A DNA stretch of 64,000 nt from Dendrobium chrysotoxum. Its lineage: Eukaryota; Streptophyta; Magnoliopsida; Asparagales; Orchidaceae. The stretch lies in assembly GCA_019925795.1 (NCBI GenBank), contig CM034298.1, forward strand, positions 22,745,556 through 22,809,555, read 5' to 3'. Of the stretch, positions 35,331 through 47,130 are shown piece by piece. Numbering within the stretch: position 1 is the stretch's first letter; the number at the start of each line of letters is the position of its first letter. A model generated the notes under the pieces. It did not search any database, was not told where the DNA came from, and saw only the letters and a list, made by a program, of their open reading frames with translations. The position numbers and the translations under genes are program-made.

Positions 35331-36320
35331 TTTTAAAATCTTTTTTTTCTTTTTTATTTCAATTTCTTTTAAAATAAATTTTGAATATTAATTTTAAATA
35401 ATAAGATATATTATATATAAATATATTTTAGAAATTATTTTTTTTATTAAAATTATTATTAATCTAATTTTATAATTATATTTTAAAACTATATTAATTT
35501 TAAATATTATTTATTATAAATTAATAATTAATATTTAAAATATTAAAATATTAATTATTAAATATTAATTATCAAATATTAATTGTCTTAAATAATTTAT
35601 AACTTCAATTAATACTTGATTTATTTAATATTTTAATTAATATTAAATACTTTATAATATTATTTAATATCAACTAATTTTAAAATATTAATTAATATTA
35701 AATTATTTAATATTTTAATTAATATTAAATATTTTATTATTTTAATTAATATTAAATGATATTAAACTTTTATTAATATATAAATCATTTAATATTTTCA
35801 TTAAATACTTTATAATTATTTTTTTAATATTAAATAATTTTAAGATTTTAATTAATAACCTTTAATATTTTAATTAACATTAAATAAATTATCATTTAAA
35901 ATATTTTAAAAGTTTAAAATAATTTTAAATATTTAAATATCATTTAATACTCTAATTAAATATTTAAATAATTAATTAATACTTAATTAATTTTAAACTT
36001 AATATTAATTTTAAAAATGTTTGAAAATTCAAATAAAATCTAATTAAATGATTTAACATTATTTAAATGATTTACAATATTTTAATAATTAAAAAATTAA
36101 TTAATATTCATTCATTTAGTTAATTAATATCCAATAATTAATTAATTATTATTTTTTTTAAGATTATTCTAATTTTGAAATTAATCAATTCAAACTATGT
36201 TTTATATTTCAATTAACTAATTATTTAATTATTAATTAATATTTAATTAATGATTAATAATTTAAATACTTTTGAAAATTAATATATATACTTTAATTAA
36301 TATATAATTCAAAATAATTA
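35330..36320. repeat. Extremely AT-rich segment of the LTR
   Basis: About 1 kb of nearly pure A/T built on TTAATTAATATT words. It directly follows the CpG-rich block in both LTRs and in the older minus-strand LTR. No coding potential was seen. A scaffold-attachment or nucleosome-depleted role is conceivable. Confidence 0.65.
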
Positions 36321-39114
36321 AAAATTCTAGAAAATTTCTAAACACTTGGAAATCACTCCTTAGGTCATTCCAGACCTTTGGGGTTGATTTCAAGAAGTTT
36401 GGAGATCATTTGGATCCAAATCACAAAAAGGGTCTCTAATTAAACAATTTAAATAATTCAAATAATTGTCAAAACTTCAAAAATTCATAACTAATTCAAA
36501 TGAACTCCAAATTGAGCAAACTAAAAGGCATACAACTCATCTTAAGGTCTAATATTTATTAAAAATGTTAAGTTTCCAGAAATCAATCAATTTTGAAAAA
36601 GTCAACTTTTGGTCAAACTTAGTTCAAATTCAAGTCAAAACTTCAAACCTTCATAATAAAATGTAGAAAAATCTAATTTTAGCATACTTACTGTCTAACT
36701 GATCGTATTAAGGTCTAGTATTTTAATAAAATATTAAATTTCTAGAAAACATTTTAAATCAAAAAGTCAACTTTTGACCCTTGAATAAAATGATTAAAAT
36801 AACCCGGAAAATTCCAAAATCCAATAAATCATTCAAAATTCCAGAAAACATTAATTTGAACTTAAAACCAACAACCAACTAATTCTAATTAAAATTTAAC
36901 CAACTTTCAAACGTTAATCAAACTCAGATCACTTAATTATATCGGGTACCACTGGGTAACCCAAGCCTACGAGGCTATTAAATTAGCCCCAAGGAAGGTG
37001 AAATAAACTTCACGGCCTTGGTGTGAAACAAAGGTGGTATCCAACAAACAATTAAAATCAAGTTTAAAATCAATTTCAAGTCATTAATATTTAAATTCAA
37101 ATTAAATCTTCCCTTAAACCTTCAACCAACTTGAATCTCAAGCAACTTCAATCAAGTGCCTATTTAGGACACATCAGAGCCACACTGCCTACCTCACACA
37201 CTTTAAATGGTTTGCTAGGACAACCAACTCTAGTCTTAGGCTAGGCCGGTGTTTACTTTTCTGCTGTGTGCCGGGTTTTCGAGCTTTCACTGCATGCTGT
37301 TTGCTAGAAATAGAATTGCTGTGATTGTTTATTTATTTACTGCACTCTGTGATTTGATTGATTGTACGATAGACCTACCCCTAGGCTAGGGACATTTTGT
37401 ACTAATTCAATCTTATGCAGGTGGCCATGCTCATACAGGGCATAAATTAAAGGGGGCAAAATTATAATTATTAAATTGCACAGGTGCTCCAGAAAATTGC
37501 TTAAGTCCCCCTTTAAATCAAAAAGAGCATGGCCAAGCGTGGCTATGATTGAGTGTTTTAATTTCAAATATATAATTGCTTGGGATGTCAAATATAAACT
37601 GCTGATTATTAGGATAACCCTGCAGGTTGTTGAGTCTAGATTTTTAATTTTTAATTGATGTAATTTGAATGTAAATTGAGTTGTAAATTTAAAGTACTTT
37701 GAGATTGAGATGTTTAATCATCCAATTTGGAATCCAAAGAGGAAGGAACATCCCTTAGGGGAGAGTTCCTAACCATTTGGAGATCCAAATTAGGATGAAG
37801 TTTAAATATCCAAAGAGAAAAGATAACACCCTTATTCGGGGGGGAGTTTCTTTTCATTTGGATATCCAGACCCGACGATCCAAGGAGTTCTAAGGAGACG
37901 AAGAAGTGAAGAACGAGAAGAATCTCAAATCTCAAAGTCACTTGAGTCTTAGGAGTAGAATGCGGGTTGTAGTCAGTGGTACCCAGCCACTTTACTTTCC
38001 TGTAGACCCTGGGTTGTATAATTAAGGGCACTTACCTATGGACTTTCAGTTTGAGCATTTATTTAATTAATTTAATTAAATGTTAATTTGATTACTTGAT
38101 GTTGATTGCGATTAAGGACTTGCATGCTTTTAGTAGTTTTTTGGCGCTTATTGCATGTCGTATTTGATTTAGCCTGGAACCCGATCGGAGGCTCGTGAGG
38201 GTACGGTCATAAACTTTTTCTACTTAAATAAAATTAAAAATTTTAAGCTCAGATAGAAACTCTAACGCTCTTAAGAAGTAAGCCCGGACTCGCCGGGAGT
38301 TTTTCATGCATCATATTGAACCTTCTCTACCTTGTTAAGCACCTCCCCGCCTGTGGGTTTTGGCAGACCACCTGACCTATTAGGGTGCAGTTCTGTCCAA
38401 GGGGATGTTGTGCAATCTCTAGGATAAAATTTATTTTTTAAGCTTGATTTTAAAACTGCTTCATTTTGATTTAAGCATTTCATCGAGTCAACTAGCATGC
38501 ATTGCATTAGATACAAATTAAAAATTGAGTCTAAATCTTTAATTGCATTTCTAGCTTAAGCATTTAACCCAACATATGTTAAGGGGTCAATTAGGATTTG
38601 CTCTAGATGTCGACCCCAATTCTTTAAACCAATCTTAATCAATGTCCCTAACCACTCTACATTTAAAAGACTTTGACTCATAGTTTTTAGAAGCGTTTAG
38701 GTGGTTTAGCTGGCTCCCCAATCCAGGCCGGGGTAAGTCCAGGATTACATTTGCATTAGCTAGGTTCTGGGTCACTGATTTTCAGTACCCATTTTAGACT
38801 TAAGTTCTGAGGCATGTCTTCAATCTTAAGACCTCAAACTTTCGGGAATCTAATTCCCACCTTCTAATAAAATTAACCACTTAAACATTAAAATATCTTT
38901 CAATCTAATTCAAGCCCAACACTTAGGATAGTTTGAGGTGTTTCTGAAGTGATTCAGAATCTTAAAGCACCTCCTATTCTTCTTCCTTTGACTCCAGAAA
39001 GAACTGCTCAACCTTGAACCAATCCCACTTGAAAATTCAAGTCCTTAACCTTCGTTGATATCAATCTTTGAAATCTTAAATAAAATTCGTATCGCTATTT
39101 TAATCGAGAGTATT

Positions 39115-39338
39115 CGTAGGAAATTTTCTGATTTCCTACGATGTAATTAACTACGAGGGCTTGCGCTCGTAGGAGATTTAGAAACCCAGACCTGATTTCA
39201 AAATCAAGCTTTTCAAAATTTCAATTAATTATCTTTGGGAAATTCAAAAGACAACGATTATTATCATCATTTTCAAATGATCGATAATAGACGATATCCT
39301 CTTTCTTTGGAAAGATATATCGTACTATTATCGTGATC
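39115..39338 (+). promoter_or_regulatory. Cluster of three stem-loops near the LTR 3' end
   Basis: Three inverted repeats lie in a row. The first has arms CGTAGGAAA (39115-39123) and TTTCCTACG (39132-39140). The second has arms CTACGAG (39151-39157) and CTCGTAG (39166-39172). The third is a long imperfect hairpin at 39279-39338 with arms GATCGATAATAGACGATATC and a matching reverse complement. They lie 290-515 bp upstream of the primer-binding site, so probably in the transcribed R/U5 leader. The 3' LTR keeps them, and the older LTR has a diverged form near 17690-17930. Confidence 0.6.
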
Positions 39339-39629
39339 TTGATTATGAAATTAATGATCTTTTTGCTAGATTATTATAGTTAAACATTGGATTTAACATC
39401 ATTTTGATTCTTAAGGCTCATATGTTGTTTCTCCTTGAGTTTGACTACGATAATCAGGGTAAATCAAGATTTGTAATCTGAACCTATTAGAGAATGATAT
39501 ATTCAGCTTTCGAGGTGATATATTATTCATAATAAGTGTTCAATTATAAAATCAAAATTCCAGAAATTTAACTTTCCCAAAGAAAATTAAACACTTTTCA
39601 AAACATATATTTTTCAGTCAAACAAAAAA

Positions 39630-39648
39630 TGGCGACTCCGCTGGGGAC
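39630..39648 (+). other. Primer-binding site (tRNA-Arg type)
   Basis: TGGCGACTCCGCTGGGGAC lies 5 bp after the LTR end. This is the PBS form I associate with Ogre elements, complementary to the 3' end of a tRNA-Arg, and would prime minus-strand cDNA synthesis. It fixes the 5' LTR boundary and the element's orientation. Confidence 0.85.
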
Positions 39649-41655
39649 TTATTTCTCTCTCCATCTTTAATAGCGCTACGAATTTTATTGTATCGGTAGT
39701 TTTGACTACCTTTCTTCCGTTGGTCCTTCTACCCATTTCTTTCTTGGGTGAGTGTGGCCAACTCAATTAAGACATGTGAAAAGAGAGGTGAGTGTAGGAA
39801 ACCTCCCTCCAAGTCTGGCTTTGACATTTCGCCTCCAAGTTCATTGGTAGAGCGAAAGAGTCAAGCTGAGCTTTTCAAAGTCTTTCTGTACATGTTGCAA
39901 ACTTGCATGCAAATAAATCATAGCGTGCTAAGTTTCATAATTTATAGAAGATTTCTTTAATTTCAAAATCATAGTTTCAAATGTCTAGCAAAATTTTATT
40001 TTCTTCAAATTTTAATTGATTCATATATCTTATCATTACATATAGGATTGTAATTCCTATAATTCAATATGTGTGATAGGATATAGATTCCTCTTCCAAA
40101 TTTGAATCTAAAGTTTGAAATCTTCTGGTTAATCTAACCTTCGACATTTCAATCCCGAATCACTAGTCGGAATGAAAGAGTCAGGTTAGCTTATAACATC
40201 CCCCTATTTTTGTAAACCGTTATGTTGAACATACGTTCAACACTTCGAGTTTCAAAATAAGGGGAGATGCTGCCAAAATTTCAAATTTTTTAAACATCTA
40301 TTTTCAAGTCATAATAATCATTGCAACCATATATTCTACAACAATGATTGTAGTTATATATAGTTAATGCACTTTCAACCTCGTCCGGTCATTTCAGTCC
40401 TTGACATTCCATTCTGAGTCACTCATCAGAACGAAAGAGTCAGGTTGATTTCCTATAATCTCCCTCTTATAGGTTTGTAAACCGTTATGTTGGACATATG
40501 TTCAACACTTCGAGTTTCAAAAATAAGGGGAGATGCCGCCGGATTTTCAAAATTTTCAAATCTCTTTTCAAAATCAATCAAGTTCAAAATGCATTGCCAT
40601 ATATTTCTCTATAACAGTTATTGTAGCTTAATATATGTAATATTTATTCAAATTTTTCTGGATAAATTAATCTTTGACATTTCATTTTAAATCATTCTTT
40701 TAAAATGTAAAGAGTCAAGTGATTTTCCCTAGCTTTCTCTAACATTTGTAAACCATCGAGTTGAATGCAAATTCAACACCTCGAGTTTCAAAAATAAGGG
40801 GAGGTGCTGTCGGAAATTTAAATTTTCAAAAATATCCGTTCAATTCTCTTCAAGTTTTAATCGTCACTTGTCGAATGTTCTTCTACAATACCTCTTGTAG
40901 ATTAACATTGACAATTCAAATTCAACATTTATTTTCAGTGTCTTTCAAATCTTTGAACTCTGACATTTTATCTTCGATAAGATATAACGAGTCGAGTTCC
41001 TTTCCGTAAAATCCTCCCTAATGTTTGTAAACTATCTTGTTGAATGCAAATTCAACACCTCGAGTTTCAAAAATAAGGGGAGATGCTGCCAGATTTTTGA
41101 GTCACTTAAATTTCCTTTCAATTCAAAATCAATTTTCACTGTCACATGTACTACTACAACATTTTCTTGTAGTATAACATGTACCATTTCCAGATTCAAA
41201 TTTAATCATCTAGTCTTTTCATCAAGTCAAACCTCTGACATCTTATCCCTAGCCTGATCAGTGGGATATGAGAGTCGAGTCAAAACTCCTTGACTTTCTT
41301 TGATATTTTGTTAACTATTAAGTTGAAATCAAATCCGACTTAGTGGTTCCAAATAGTCAAAGAAAATCTTTCAATCTTCAAAATTTCAAACCCTCGTCAA
41401 ATCCTTTCAAATCAAATCCAGACCGTTGTTGTTATACGTTCTCTACAACATTCTCTTGTAGTTGAACATATACAACAAAAATTCAAATTTTCTTCAAGTC
41501 AAAATTGATATCTATACTTTATCACTATATATCGGATTATAGTTCCTATAATTCGATTTATGTGATAAAATATAGAAAATTTCTTGTCAAAATTCAAATT
41601 CAAAAGTTTGATTCAAGTCTTCTCTTTCAAATTTCAGACAATCAAATCTTCTCCA
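39649..41655 (+). repeat. Leader tandem repeats (about 275 bp) with phased stem-loops
   Basis: Six units are anchored by GAAAGAGTCA-type cores at about 39858, 40168, 40435, 40712, 40989 and 41272. Most also carry GTAAACCGTTATGTTGAAC followed by CACTTCGAGTTTCAAAAATAAGGGGAG. Each unit has a short stem (for example GTTGAAC and GTTCAAC at 40224-40241) and a longer stem usually built on CTACAA and TTGTAG (40322, 40593, 40868, 41144, 41428). A related long hairpin occurs at 40031-40078 and again at 41519-41568. There is no coding capacity. The minus-strand Ogre has the same array at 30780-31319 and 62240-64000. Confidence 0.82.
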
Positions 41656-43233
41656 ATGGCTGGAAAACTTCTGTTCTCCGTTGACCGAGACCTTCAAGTC
41701 GAAGAGTTGATTCATAGCAGTGCAATTCAGTTTGGGATGAGTTTCAAGACTCTTAAACTGTCTGTTAATGGTGGAACAATCATCAATCTCACTGCTGAGG
41801 GTGAGAATGGTCCAGTAGTTGAACTAGCTGTGGGAGCTACGAGTGACCTTCCCCCAGTGTTGGAACTGGCAGCAGGTGCTACCCTTACACCTTCTGTACC
41901 CTCAGTCCAGAGTGAGGACAAGAAAGTTGAAGTAAAATCTACTGTTGAGAAAGGGTCTTCTAGTTCTGCAGCACTGTTTGGCACTAAGAGTGCTAGGAAG
42001 AACTACCTGAGAAGGATAAGGAAGAAAATTACCAAGTCAAGGAAGATAGCTGAACAGAAAGCCCTGAGTTTAGTTGAGCCTGAGGCTGTTGAGGAGTTGC
42101 CTATCCCTGCCTCTTCTCCACTCCTGAAAGGGAGTCATTTTCACCCCCTCGCAGCTGCTGCAGGGGAGGAGAGAGTCACGCGGATTTCTAGCTCTCCACC
42201 TAGCCCAGTCGACTATACTGTTAAGAGAACCACTAAGGAGAAGAACACTTTGAGAACTAGGATGTTAAGGAACATCATTCATACCTGTGCTGCTGAGACA
42301 GGTCAGACCAAAGAACAATATGTGAGACACCTGAAGGGGGTGATCTCACACAAGCTTGAGAAAGAAGTTCTAAAGGAAGAAAAATCTGAAGCTAGAAACC
42401 TGACTCCTCAGCCAGTGAGGAGAAACAAAAAGTTTGTTAAGCAACCAGTTGCCTCAGTATTAGTGGATGGATATCATTGGGTGCCTCGTCTCCCAACTGC
42501 CAAAACTGAGGAGATAGTTTTAACTGGGTCTGGTAGGAGTCACCCTCTCAGTGGTAGACCTCCAGTTCCCCCTTCAAGACTCTCAAAGTTGGCCCTTGTG
42601 ATAGCCAAATCAAAAGAAATTGTCAAAGATTTACAACCAGTTGATGTTAAGGGCAAGAGGCCCATACCTTTGGATGAACCTTATGTGCCAATGAAGATAA
42701 GCAGAACTGTTGGGATTCAGATTAGAGAGACACCAGTTAAGACACCAGTTCAGTCACCAGTTCATTTATCAGTCCAGTCACCTGTTAAGGTCCCCCGACT
42801 CCTTACTCAGGGATGTGAGGATTCTCCTCAGATTGATGTTGGAGTTCCTACAAGTCAAACTCCTTCGTCACCTGTCAGGTTAGATATCCCTCACTCTGTT
42901 GAGGATGTCACCCTCACGACTACCGACCCCGGGACAGTCGGAGGGGAGGGGATAGAACTTGAGGATGATCAAGAGATGTTAGATCAGTTAGTGGCAGAAC
43001 CTACTGCTGATGACTTAAAAATTCAGGAGGTCCTCACCCAGTTTGGAGATGAGGAATTTGAAGAGATGATTAACTATAAAGGGTACCTACCAATCGATCT
43101 CGAGTCAATTGAGGGTAGACCGGTCGATGAGGTGGTACAGGAAATAAGGGACATACTTAAAAATAAGGCAATTGAAGCCTTTGATCCAGAAGCAGATGAT
43201 CTGATGGAAGAAGATTCAGCTGGGAACATTTGC
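41656..43233 (+). CDS. Ogre ORF1 protein (function unknown), open, in frame with gag
   Basis: The start is taken at ATG 41656 (MAGKLLFSVDRDLQVEELIH). The relic at 30779 begins with the same residues, whereas the frame upstream of 41656 has no ATG. The N-terminal 45 residues form a compact conserved block. A strongly basic stretch (KNYLRRIRKKITKSRKIAEQ, about residue 115) could be a nuclear or nucleic-acid-binding signal. The middle is proline/serine-rich with a TPVQSP/SPVKVP repeat. The C-terminal third is acidic (DDQEMLDQL, DEEFEEMINY). No known domain is recognised. ORF1 upstream of gag is a hallmark of Ogre elements. The frame continues without a stop into gag at 43234. Confidence 0.75.
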
Positions 43234-44640
43234 ATGGTGGAAACCAGAGCATCAAATAAAGATGCTGAGCCTTCAAGACACCGATCTGGTAAGGAAGAAG
43301 CCTCTGCAGCAGTAGATTCAGACTCCGATGGATCAATTAAATTGAATGAGAAAGATGAATACATCAAGAGTCTGGAAAATAAAATTGAACAGATGATGCT
43401 CAGAATGAAACAGATGCAAAATCAGATGATCAAAGCACAACAATCTCAATCCGAGCAGTTGTAACCTACAACACACACAGTGGGTGAGCACAGCAGGAAA
43501 ATAGAATCAAGTCCTAGAACTCCAGAGGTTGCTTCCCAAACCTCTCCAGCCGACAAAGATATCCGCCAGATGATTGAAACCCAGGTAAGGGAGGCCTTAG
43601 CCCATTCTCAAGGGACTGTATCTATTCCAAAGGGTAGACCCTACCCTGAAGAATATGATTCAGTTTCTTATCCTAAAGGCTTTGTGCCACCTTCATTCAA
43701 AGTTTTTAGTGGTTTAGAAAACCCAAGACAGCATCTGGCCCACTTCCGAGCGAGCTGTTGCAACGCAGGAGGGTCAGATGCTCTACTCTTTCGCCAGTTT
43801 GTAAGTAGTCTATCCGGTATTACTTTTGAGTGGTACGTAGATCTACCTAATGGTTCAGTGAAAACATTCACAGAGCTCGAGAGTCTATTCTTAAAGAGAT
43901 TCTCAGGAGCTCAGCAGCGTGTAACCGTTGGTGATCTCGTCATCGAAAATCAAAAACTGGGAGAGTCTTTGGTTGAATACATCTTGAGATGGCGAAATCT
44001 CTCGATGAAGTGTGAACCCCAGTTGTAAGAGCAACATGTAGTGGAGATTCTTTTAAAAAACATCCACGGGCCTATCGCTTTTCTCCTGAAGGGTTTCACT
44101 ATCAAAACCTTCGAAAAACTTTTGAATAAGGCTAGTAATCTACAGGAAGAGGCTTCCAAAATGCCATTCCTGAAGGATTCTATTGAGGAAAAGAAAGCTA
44201 GCAAACCATTGAAGTCCTTTGAAAAGAGAACAGCAATGGTTTCAGCTGTTGATAAGGGGAAGAAACCAATGAATGTTCAGTCCAGTAATTCTCCAACACA
44301 ATAAACTCAGAAATCCCCACCTTTTCAGGTAACTTCTCAACCTACAAGAGATTCTCACCCGATTTCTTTTAAAGAGAGATTGGCTCGTACATATCCATTT
44401 AAGAGGGAGTCGGTGAGAAAGATCTTTAAAAGTCTTCAGAAGAAGCCAGATTTTCGATTGCCGGAGGCCAAGAAGCCGGAAGAGGCAAATAAGAAGGATG
44501 ATCCAACTTTTTGCCCCTACCATCGCATGTTAGGCCACACAATCGAAGACTGCTTCGTCTTCAAAGATTGGCTAGAAAAGAACTTCCGTCAAGGTAATAT
44601 TATAATTCCAAAGGAGTACCTGGTCGATCCGGATCAGGGG
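43234..44640 (+). pseudogene. Ogre gag (capsid/nucleocapsid) with three nonsense codons
   Basis: The start at ATG 43234 (MVETRASNKDAEPSRHR) resembles the start of Tat gag proteins, and a coiled coil follows at 43345-43440 (KSLENKIEQMMLRMKQMQNQ). Stops occur at 43462, 44026 and 44302. The gag core is readable at 43640-44200: FKVFSGLENPRQHLAHF, GITFEWYVDLPNGSVKTFTE and FLKRF, the W..L..GSI.TF..L...F pattern of the retrotransposon gag domain. A zinc knuckle of the Tat type, CPYHRMLGHTIEDC, lies at 44512-44553. The protein would form the particle and package RNA. Confidence 0.82.
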
Positions 44641-46245
44641 TCTGTCAAATCTATCTCATGTATGAATTCTAACTCTTCTCTGTCCATTGAAGATGGTTGG
44701 GATATAGCACTATCCCAGGCATTTAAAAAGTCGATTAATAAATCTTTTCATCTTTCTCAACAGTTACCGACGAGAGCCCGGGACCCGATCTGGGAGGTTG
44801 ACCTCGAGGCTTCGCAGGAGGACGTTGGGACAGTTTTCTCTCCAGTAGTCTTAGGAACTACTGTACTGAATAAAAATGAAAAGAGTGAATTTTCTGTAGA
44901 GAGGAAATTTGTTGATGAGAGATCTGTACAAGTGGTTGATGGTGGCTCAAAACCTCTGTCACCACTGAAATTATCTGACTTTTACTTTGCCCCATCAAAG
45001 GCAAAGGGTCGAAAATTAAATAAAAAGTCTGATCCTTCTGCTCATATTTTGATGATTAATGTTGAGAATGAAAGTGTAAATGACTCTTCTGTTGAAAATA
45101 ATCAAGAACAAGTTGAGATCAATCAAGAAATTCAAACACTCAACTCTCCAGATTTGACTCTTCAAGAGAGAAACGAATTTGATGTCTTATCAGATAGTGA
45201 AACCCCTGAAATTAACTTTCAAGGGAGTCCTGTCATGATAGACTTCTCAGATTCGGACTCTCGCTCAGATAACGACAATCAATTGCCTAAGGAGAGCGTA
45301 GACTCCCCTGTAGTTTGTTCTTCCGATGAAGTCGTGCAAGTACAACTATGTGGTGGGAAGGTTTTACCCCCTAGGCTACCTCCTCAGGATAAAGGAAAAC
45401 AAGTTGTTTCTGATGATCCAATTCAAATCCCCGCTCAACAATCAACTCCAATTCTTTCAAATCCACCGGGTCCCAACGTTAATGTTCCAAGTGTTGATTA
45501 CAATGTCTTAGCCCACCTTAGAAAGTTGCCCGCCAAACTGAGCATTTATGATGCCCTTGTCCTTTCAAAAGAGATGAGGGAGACTCTAATTAAAGCACTT
45601 CTTGACCCAGAGATTTGCTTAGCTCAATTAGCCTCAACTTCCGAGGAAGAAGCTTTGTACTTTAAGGAAATCCCTGGGGTTACCTTCTCTGACGAAGATT
45701 TACTCCTTGGAACTGCCGACCACAATCGTCCACTTTATATCACAGTAAATGTGGGCAAGTTTAAGTTATCAAGAGTTCTAGTCGACCCGGGTGCATCGGT
45801 CAACGTGATGAACATAAAGACTCTCGCATACTTTAGAATTGATACTAGCAAGCTCTCAACTGACAAGTTAGTGCTTCGTGGGTTCAATGAAAAGGGCGAG
45901 AAGGCTTTAGGTTCAGTTACCCTTCTTCTAGAGATAGGAGAATTAAAAACTGAAGCGAAATTTCATATAATTGATTCGGCAACATCCTTTAACGAGCTCC
46001 TAGGAAGGCCCTGGATCCATGAGTATAGGATGGTTCCTTCTACCCTACATCAATGCATCAAGTACCAATGAGATGGTATTGAGTTTGAAATTAAGGGTGA
46101 TCTGCAACCATTCTCTATTCACGAGATCGGGATCTACGAGGATGCGGCGTACTACGTTCCTAAAGGGTCCACTACCTGTTCTAAGGTAGAGATCAATGTC
46201 AAGGAGGAAAAGATAGAAAGTCAAAGTTCAAAAGTAATTCAAAGA
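44641..46245 (+). pseudogene. Ogre acidic linker and aspartic protease
   Basis: After gag comes a long acidic, Ser-rich linker (44640-45480) without a known fold. The protease block follows: PLYITVNVGKFKLSRVLVDP, GASVNVMNIKTL, then the flap region and ELLGRPWIHEY (to about 46040). The active-site triplet region is DPGAS at 45781-45798. Asp and Gly are kept, but the usual Thr/Ser/Gly between them is Pro, which is unusual. A TGA at 46069 interrupts the downstream DGIEFEIKG segment. The frame is otherwise open from 44380. Confidence 0.82.
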
Positions 46246-47130
46246 TTGAGAAAAGAAAAAGTCAAAAATCAAAAGAGACAAAACTCAAGTAGTGAAGACG
46301 ACGTCGAGCGTGTGATCTTCAGGCCTCCAAACATTATACCTCACAAAGGTGGGAGGATGGCCCAAAGAGCACGCGGTCGAGGTCGCCCTTCAATTGAAAA
46401 AAGAAATTCCCCGATCTATGTCGAACTTGAAACAAGTTCTGATGAAGATTCAAGAAAAAGGGGTGCCAGATTTGCTTTTGACTATACAAAAATCAATCCT
46501 CCTCCGAAGTTTGATCTCACTTTAGAATCGGATAGTGACCAGGAGGATACAAGATTAAATATTCAAAGTGACGAGCCTGAATTGAGTTTGTATGAAAAGC
46601 TTAATAGAACGGTTGAATCCTTAACCTTAACCCCACTGTCTGCTGACAGGGTCTCAGGGTTAGTAATTAAGGATGCCCCGAACTTAGATGGAGAAGTAAG
46701 GAAAGCCAAGAAGTTCTTCCCTGGCTCTTCCTCCTCAAGGAATGAAGATGATGTAATCCTTGAAGAGGCAAATTTCAATGAATTAATGGAATTACCTTTT
46801 GGCTACTTTCCTGCTGGTGTTAAGTCTCTTATCTCTAAAGGTTTTGCTCCGAGTCAATGGACTAAGGGTCAGGCTAGATACCACGAAAGTCTTTGGAATT
46901 CAAAATTTAATAAACATTGGACCAGTGGTATCGGCTTTAGTACCGTTAGATCGTTTGACGATGACGAATTTTGTCTAATGATAACTAGTCGTCCTGAATT
47001 TAAAAATGTCCCTACTGAAGTCATTGATTTATTCGATGGACTTTGTTTGGAGACTTTTGATGATTTTGACGAACTTCAGGTTCGGGATGCACCCCCTGAA
47101 TTCGAAGAAGAAATTAAATCAACAGTCGAT
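46246..47130 (+). CDS. Protease-RT linker of Ogre polyprotein
   Basis: Open block between protease and RT, in frame with RT up to the stop at 47341. It is rich in charged residues and carries an AT-hook-like RARGRGRPS near 46370, acidic Ser/Asp clusters, and a conserved-looking FGYFPAGVKSLISKGFAPSQ followed by WTKGQARYHESLW. This length of sequence between PR and RT fits the Ogre lineage, where this region is reported to hold an intron in some elements. No obvious intron was identified here. The function is unknown. Confidence 0.6.

Larger units (their letters stand above)
31631..39624 (+). repeat. 5' LTR of the giant Ogre (7,994 bp)
   Basis: Runs from TGTTGACCTC to GTCAAACA. Internal zones in order: CTAGGATC-rich short repeats (31640-32410), a 157-bp array with TTGACC dyads (about 32820-34260), a CpG-rich block (34900-35330), an extremely AT-rich segment (35330-36320), mixed sequence with conserved blocks shared with the older minus-strand LTR, and a hairpin cluster near the 3' end (39115-39338). 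It differs from the 3' LTR by scattered substitutions, a small indel near 35890/57140 and a G-run (7 G at 37838 versus 20 G at 59100). Eight kilobases is very long for a plant LTR. Short frames inside it recur in the 3' LTR and are not genes. Confidence 0.95.

Noticed and set aside
37337..38516. Open frames at 37337-37658 and 37714-38516, repeated at 58599-59791
   Set aside because: They are copies within the two LTRs, have no recognised domain, and are disrupted in the older LTR.
41584..41655. An upstream extension of ORF1 starting at 41584
   Set aside because: It begins at TTG, not ATG, and the homologous relic at 30779 starts at the residue equivalent to ATG 41656.
43668..44523. Minus-strand open frames opposite gag
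   Set aside because: They are shadows of the gag coding sequence; the plus-strand frames carry the gag and zinc-knuckle motifs.
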